NCBI RefSeq assembly: GCF_039645565.1
Contig: NZ_CP147914.1
Location: 803,573-867,572, forward strand
Length of the DNA: 64,000 nucleotides
Direction: 5' to 3'
Origin: Sulfurimonas sp. HSL1-2
GTDB lineage: Bacteria > Campylobacterota > Campylobacteria > Campylobacterales > Sulfurimonadaceae
A program made the position numbers and the translations under genes. Shown in pieces: positions 58,261 through 64,000 of the stretch; within the stretch, counting starts at the first letter, position 1; each line of letters begins with the position of its first letter. The notes under the pieces are model-generated. The model was not told the origin of the DNA. It saw only the letters and a list, made by a program, of their open reading frames with translations, and did not search any database.

Positions 58261-58991
58261 CAGAAGGCGCAGCGGTGAAGACGGTTGTGATAAAAAAGCC
58301 CCTGTTGGATATCGCGCGAGACGCTTTGGGTGTCAACCCTGTAGGTCAGTGTCCGCGACTTGATGAGGTCGTTGACCTGCCAGCGGGTAATGAGCAGCTG
58401 TTCATCAAAGCGGTCTACTTCGTCGATATTGACGATCCGCTGCAGCTGAGCGCCTTTGAAAATCTCGACTTTTCTGATCACGGAGGTCACGGGGTCGATG
58501 TAGTAGACCGAGCGGTTCCCGTTTCGCTTCAGCGTCACCTTGTAACAGGCGCTGCCGTCAAACAGCGTTTCCTCCAGCGGTTCGAAGGTCCCTTTTTTCG
58601 CATCCAGTTCGGCGTAGGAGATCCCCATGCCGACGGCTTCGCTCTCCTCCTCCTGTTCGGGGATGATCCGCACGCGCTTCAGGGCTGGGAAATAGATGGC
58701 GTTGCTGCTGCTCTCCTCCTCCCGTTCGATGAGTATGGCCGTGCACTTGATGTTTTGCGGGGAGCGGAAGCGGATCAGGAGTGACGATGCGTCGCCCGTC
58801 TGCCGTTCGGCGACCATGAAAGAGCGTTCCTGACGGTTGCCCTCGTTTTCGACGGTCATCGCAACGTCGAAACGCAGGTTGCCGAACGAGAAGATTTTGG
58901 CGCTTTTCGCATAGATGGCTTCGGCGCTCTCCGAAGCGAACAGGCTGATTCCGGCCCAGGTCAGCAGGGCGGCTGTACGGTGCCACTGCAT
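58260..58991 (-). CDS. LolA-like outer-membrane lipoprotein-sorting protein
   Basis: A 243-residue periplasmic protein with a signal peptide ending near SLFASESAEA. The mature part shows the LolA/LolB-like half-barrel pattern: SLLIRFRSPQNIKCTAILIERE, IYFPALKRVRIIPEQE, GTFEPLEETLFDGSACYKVTLKR and YYIDPVTSVIRKVEIF. These match the COG2834 family often encoded beside MMPL pumps. It probably carries lipid or lipoprotein between membranes. ATG at 58991 sits one base after the Tat lipoprotein stop, so the two are cotranscribed; an upstream ATG at 59006 is possible but lacks a signal peptide start. Confidence 0.8.
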   Translation of the reverse strand: MQWHRTAALLTWAGISLFASESAEAIYAKSAKIFSFGNLRFDVAMTVENEGNRQERSFMVAERQTGDASSLLIRFRSPQNIKCTAILIEREEESSSNAIYFPALKRVRIIPEQEEESEAVGMGISYAELDAKKGTFEPLEETLFDGSACYKVTLKRNGNRSVYYIDPVTSVIRKVEIFKGAQLQRIVNIDEVDRFDEQLLITRWQVNDLIKSRTLTYRVDTQSVSRDIQQGLFYHNRLHRCAF

Positions 58992-58992
58992 G

Positions 58993-61092
58993 TCACACCG
59001 TCGCATTGGTATCTGCCGTCTGGCCGGTATGGCTGCCGACCCACTCCAGCGCGCTGAGGGTGATCTCGCGCAGGAGGCTCTGGTTCTCCAGCACCGCAAG
59101 GGCATACGCCTGCATGTTCGCCATCATCTGCTCCATCGTGCCCGCGACGACGGTGACGATCTGGTCCTCTGCCGCTGGCGTGTACCATTCGCGGTCGAGG
59201 ATGAGCGCCATCCCCGTCAGCATCAGGTTGGTGATCGTCTTCATCCCGTCATAGATCAGCAGCCCGAAATCGAGGATCAACATCTCCGTATAGACGATCA
59301 GCTGTTCGGTGTAGACGATCCGGTCCGCCATCTCGCCGATCCGGTCGGCCATCTGGCCGATCTGCACGGCCATCCAGAGGATCCGGTCGGCCATGACCCC
59401 CACCTCCTCGCCGCGGGAGGCGAAAAGGTAGCCGTACTCCATCCCTTTCATCGCGAACTGGTAGGCATCCTCCTCGATATCCATCGTAAAGCTGTAGGCG
59501 AGGTCGGCCATATGGGTGGCAAAGTCGTAGGCGTCGCTTGCCGTCTGGGCGGTAAAGCTGTAGGCGAGGTCCGCCAGGTGCGATGCAAAGGCAAAGGCAT
59601 CGGTTTCCGTCTGGGAGGCGAAATCGGCCGCCTGGGTCGAAAAGGTGACGGACATCGTGGCGATAAGGTCGAAGATGTCGCGCCAGGAGGCATTGCCGTC
59701 CAGAAGGTCACGGAGCTGATCGAAATAACCGGCGTTGTCCGTTGCAGAGAGGGTGCCTGTCGTCAACGCCCCCTGCATCTCACGGGTATAGACCGTGAAG
59801 GCATCCGTCTGCGGCAGGCCATCGGAACCGAAGAGGGTGACGAAGGTCTGGGCATCGCTCCCCACGGCAAACCCCTCCTGCACGACCCCCTCCGGCGTGA
59901 CCGCGTGCGCGCTCAGCATCGTGAAGAGCTGTCGTACTACGACGGAGATGACCGAGAGGGAAACGGAACGTTTTTTGAGGGTATCGATCGACGCCAGCTG
60001 CTCGGTGCTCAGCTTGTAGTGCTCGGTCGTAGGGTCATAGCCGTCCTGAAGCGACGCCAGCAGCACTTCGGTGTGCGTCTTTGTCGTACCGATGATCTCT
60101 CCGACGGCGCCGCCGACGGCCTTGAACATCAGCGTCACCAGGGCGCTTTGCACGGAAACCGATCCGAGGAACGCTTCCATCTGCAGGGTCTCATCGGGTG
60201 TCATCGTGCCGGTAGACGCAGGGGATGCCGCCGCCGCACCGGCTGAAGCCAGTTTATCGAGGGAAAAAAGCCCCATGAGGGCCACCGCCGCGATCGCCAT
60301 CTTTGCAAAGCTCAACAGGGTGTCGCTATTGCTTTCGAAGCTCAGATCGGCTGCCGTTTTTTCCGCAATGATCTTGAGCAGTTTGTCAATGGCGAAGTAG
60401 GTCAGGGTGGCGTAAAGGAGGGCTCGGGCGTCGTTGCTGTCAAAGAGGCTTTTGAGGTAGTTGAAAAAGCCGTTCATGGCGATCCGGATGGCATCGAAGA
60501 TATATTGGAGCGCATCGCCGGCCGCCGCTTTCAGTTTGGCGAGGAGGTTGTCGAAATCGCTGAATTCCGAGGGGGTGTCCGCCGCGGTACGATAATGCGC
60601 TGAAGCGACGGCAGCTGCCGGGGTACTCTGTGACGGTTCCTGCAGGCGGTTATTGTAGTCAAAAAGACGCATGGTCGCCAGCAGTTTGACATACTGGTGG
60701 CCGAACTGCTGGTGGGCGAGGCTGCCGTAGGTTTCGTATTTTCGCCACATCGATTCCGTCTCGTCGCTCTGGAAAAACAGCGCATTGAGCGGGGAGGAGG
60801 CCGGCAGGGTGGGAGCTGCCGCGGCGAAGAAACTGCTGATGTCGGCCGGGATGGGCTGGGCCGTTGTCAGTAATGGGGGGGTGTAGGTTCCCGTCAGGCT
60901 GCCCAGAAGGTTTTCGAACTCGGCCACGGTGCTGTCGTTCTGCATTTTGGCCGTTTGCAGCAGTGTGACACGCTCATCGATGGGGGAGAGCGCGGTGCCG
61001 CCGCCGGAACCGCCGCAGCCCGATAGGAGATTGATTGCAGGGAGCGAATAGAGCGCGATCGCGCTTGTAGAGAGAAACTTTCGTCTGTTCAT
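58993..61092 (-). CDS. Tat-type lipoprotein with helical 22-residue repeats
   Basis: Not recognised as a known family. The N-terminus MNRRKFLSTSAIALYSLPA has a Tat-like twin-arginine (RRKFL) and ends in a lipobox LLSGC (Cys26), so a folded lipoprotein is likely. A Gly-rich linker follows. The 699-residue product is largely helical. Residues about 465-540 contain repeats around DAFAFASHLADLAYSFTAQ and DAYDFATHMADLAYSFTMD, roughly 22 residues apart. A heptad-like segment IGQMADRIGEMADRIVYTEQ then follows. Such 11/22-residue repeats make extended amphipathic helices. The gene is directly upstream of the LolA-like gene. Confidence 0.65.
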   Translation of the reverse strand: MNRRKFLSTSAIALYSLPAINLLSGCGGSGGGTALSPIDERVTLLQTAKMQNDSTVAEFENLLGSLTGTYTPPLLTTAQPIPADISSFFAAAAPTLPASSPLNALFFQSDETESMWRKYETYGSLAHQQFGHQYVKLLATMRLFDYNNRLQEPSQSTPAAAVASAHYRTAADTPSEFSDFDNLLAKLKAAAGDALQYIFDAIRIAMNGFFNYLKSLFDSNDARALLYATLTYFAIDKLLKIIAEKTAADLSFESNSDTLLSFAKMAIAAVALMGLFSLDKLASAGAAAASPASTGTMTPDETLQMEAFLGSVSVQSALVTLMFKAVGGAVGEIIGTTKTHTEVLLASLQDGYDPTTEHYKLSTEQLASIDTLKKRSVSLSVISVVVRQLFTMLSAHAVTPEGVVQEGFAVGSDAQTFVTLFGSDGLPQTDAFTVYTREMQGALTTGTLSATDNAGYFDQLRDLLDGNASWRDIFDLIATMSVTFSTQAADFASQTETDAFAFASHLADLAYSFTAQTASDAYDFATHMADLAYSFTMDIEEDAYQFAMKGMEYGYLFASRGEEVGVMADRILWMAVQIGQMADRIGEMADRIVYTEQLIVYTEMLILDFGLLIYDGMKTITNLMLTGMALILDREWYTPAAEDQIVTVVAGTMEQMMANMQAYALAVLENQSLLREITLSALEWVGSHTGQTADTNATV

Positions 61093-61460
61093 GAGTCACC
61101 TTTCAGTTCCAGTAGGCCGCAGATCCGTGCAAAGCGTATGCGAATCTGCGACACGCAAGTACACTCTTCATCCAAGGAAAAACGTCAAGGGGGGGGTCGA
61201 ACTCCCGCCCCGTGCCATGGAAACGAAGAGAACTAGGATGCCGAGCACGGGAACAGCATAAAAGAAGATTACTTAATTTCCATTGGTAAAATAATAAAAA
61301 ATAATTATATTTAATGCCGTGGTATCGGCGCTGTGGTACGCGATATCGCAAAAGTGAATACCGTCATCTTGACGAAAGAGACCGGAAGCTGGGGAGATGT
61401 CAGAGGAGGGTGGCTATGAATGTACCCCGGATGATATCGGGGTACGGGGAGCTGTCGGGC
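61093..61460. other. 368-bp intergenic region between the Tat lipoprotein and hemerythrin genes
   Basis: The left half (61093-61260) shows no coding pattern or recognisable RNA. An AT-rich stretch (about 61260-61315) contains a minus-strand TATAAT near 61307, which would make a 5' leader of about 200 bases for the lipoprotein gene. GTACCCC (61422-61428) and GGGGTAC (61439-61445) form a perfect 7-bp hairpin that probably ends the hemerythrin transcript. Confidence 0.5.
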
Positions 61461-61838
61461 TCAGCCGGCTTCGTTCGCCGCCAGGAACTTCGCCAGGTCG
61501 AGGTCGTAGAACATCGTATGGCGGCGGAATTTGTCGTAGGCGTAGCCCTCGACAAAGGAGCGTGCCATCGGCGGCATCGTCGTGATCATGGCAAAAAAGG
61601 ACTCCATCTCGTCCACGAGCTGTTCATGGTCGCCGGTATGGGTTTCGCGTTCGGGGTAGAGGTGCTTCATCATCAGCTTCTCCTCTTCGGCGAAGTGGCG
61701 TTTCGTTTCGTCGATCCATTCCCTGAAAAGCGCCGTGTCGATCCCGCCCTCCGTCTTTTGAAGCTGCTCGAGCATCTCCAGGAAACGCTCGTGCGCCGTA
61801 TCCATCTCTTCAACATTCAGGCGAAGATCGTGTGTCAT
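61461..61838 (-). CDS. Hemerythrin-domain protein
   Basis: A 125-residue single-domain hemerythrin, a four-helix protein that binds a di-iron centre and oxygen. Iron ligands are recognisable: MDTAHERFLEM, the HFAEEEKLMMKH block and ETHTGDHEQLVDEM, with a final HTMFYDLDLAKF. Length is normal. ATG at 61838 is preceded by AGGAGG. Single-domain hemerythrins in Campylobacterota protect oxygen-sensitive enzymes or buffer O2. A hairpin at 61422-61445 is a possible terminator. Confidence 0.92.
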   Translation of the reverse strand: MTHDLRLNVEEMDTAHERFLEMLEQLQKTEGGIDTALFREWIDETKRHFAEEEKLMMKHLYPERETHTGDHEQLVDEMESFFAMITTMPPMARSFVEGYAYDKFRRHTMFYDLDLAKFLAANEAG

Positions 61839-61926
61839 ACCGCCTCCTTTGTAAACTTGCGTATCTCAATGCATATTGTATTCTTTTCGGCCTGCCTGTG
61901 ACCCCTTTTCTCTCAACAACCTTCGT

Positions 61927-61932
61927 TATAAT
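61927..61932 (+). promoter_or_regulatory. -10 element of ligA
   Basis: TATAAT 25 bases upstream of the ATG at 61958; an AAGAG sequence between them is a weak ribosome-binding site. Confidence 0.5.
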
Positions 61933-61939
61933 CCTGTAA

Positions 61940-63910
<1,971 letters not shown>

Positions 63911-63914
63911 ACGC

Positions 63915-64000
63915 ATGAAAAGCCCCACAGAAAATATTATCGTCGGTGATTACCAGGAGATCCTGGAACTCCAGAATGTCATCCTGGAAAAGGTGGCCGA
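63915..64000 (+). CDS. Start of an unidentified gene (runs off the window)
   Basis: Only 28 codons are visible (MKSPTENIIVGDYQEI, then LELQNVILEKVA). The LxLQNxxLExVA pattern is like the helix that precedes GAF domains in some diguanylate cyclase and sensor proteins, but this is too short to assign. A TACAAT hexamer six bases before the ATG and no SD suggest a leaderless start. Confidence 0.5.
   Translation, partial: MKSPTENIIVGDYQEILELQNVILEKVA

Noticed and set aside
61416-61901. Plus-strand frame with AGGAGGG before an ATG at 61416
   Set aside because: It runs antisense through the hemerythrin gene, whose ligands and ribosome-binding site are clear; the SD-like sequence is probably fortuitous.

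Overview
The window looks like 64 kb of chromosome from a free-living, GC-rich member of the Campylobacterota (Sulfurimonas/Sulfurovum-type relatives). Three things point there. Gene order is epsilonproteobacterial (pyrD - M16 peptidase - dapA - SDR - pgsA - rseP - yggS; ruvA - ddl - hydrolase - murF; aminotransferase - murC - mutS2). Multiheme cytochromes occur beside redox-taxis-like PAS proteins. Genes are packed with ATGA-type overlaps. No rRNA, tRNA, phage, IS element or CRISPR array was seen.

Layout. 1-5 kb: 5' part of mutY; a long leader with a c-di-GMP-I (GEMM)-like riboswitch ahead of a 1079-residue secreted multidomain protein; a Spy-like periplasmic protein; yigZ. 5-10.5 kb: a P2-type cation ATPase, an orphan ParA/MinD-like ATPase, a TauE/SafE exporter, an ICMT-family methyltransferase. 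10.7-13.3 kb: a decayed chromosomal integron with three cassettes (OXA class D beta-lactamase; cupin + LysE exporter; unknown membrane protein), two near-identical attC sites, an attachment core and a wrecked intI. 13.3-20.4 kb: EI24-like membrane protein, YtfJ, DUF3137/LemA pair, acylphosphatase, flavoprotein, heptaheme cytochrome. 20.6-28.4 kb: a seven-gene overlapping housekeeping operon (pyrimidine, lysine/DAP, phospholipid and envelope proteolysis), then mgtE. 28.5-34.1 kb: PiT phosphate permease, PAS protein, cysS-murJ. 34.3-42.4 kb: pentaheme cytochrome, ruvA-ddl-hydrolase-murF, and a TIGR03546/TIGR03545-like fusion protein. 42.4-49.4 kb: thioredoxin-like protein, TRAP permeases without a binding protein, small envelope and metabolic genes, and a cytochrome c/small membrane protein operon behind a Crp/Fnr regulator. 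49.5-55 kb: aminotransferase, murC, mutS2 operon. 55-61 kb: convergent genes that together resemble a lipid-trafficking machine (outer-membrane barrel-like lipoprotein, MMPL/RND pump, LolA-like carrier, Tat-type lipoprotein with helical repeats). 61.4-64 kb: hemerythrin, ligA, start of one further gene.

How the parts connect. Several promoters share architecture. A direct repeat of ATCAC with 11-bp period sits about 70-105 bp upstream of both multiheme cytochrome genes and of the Spy-like gene, in the same orientation each time, suggesting one OmpR/PhoB-type response regulator controls envelope redox proteins. Two other promoters (pitA, flavoprotein) have different 11-bp-period repeats just upstream of a -10 element. 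At least six genes have a -10 hexamer six or seven bases before the start codon and no Shine-Dalgarno sequence, so they are probably translated from leaderless mRNAs. The strongest discoveries are the eroded integron with its OXA cassette, the shared operator, the riboswitch-controlled secreted protein and the 55-61 kb lipid-transport-like cluster.
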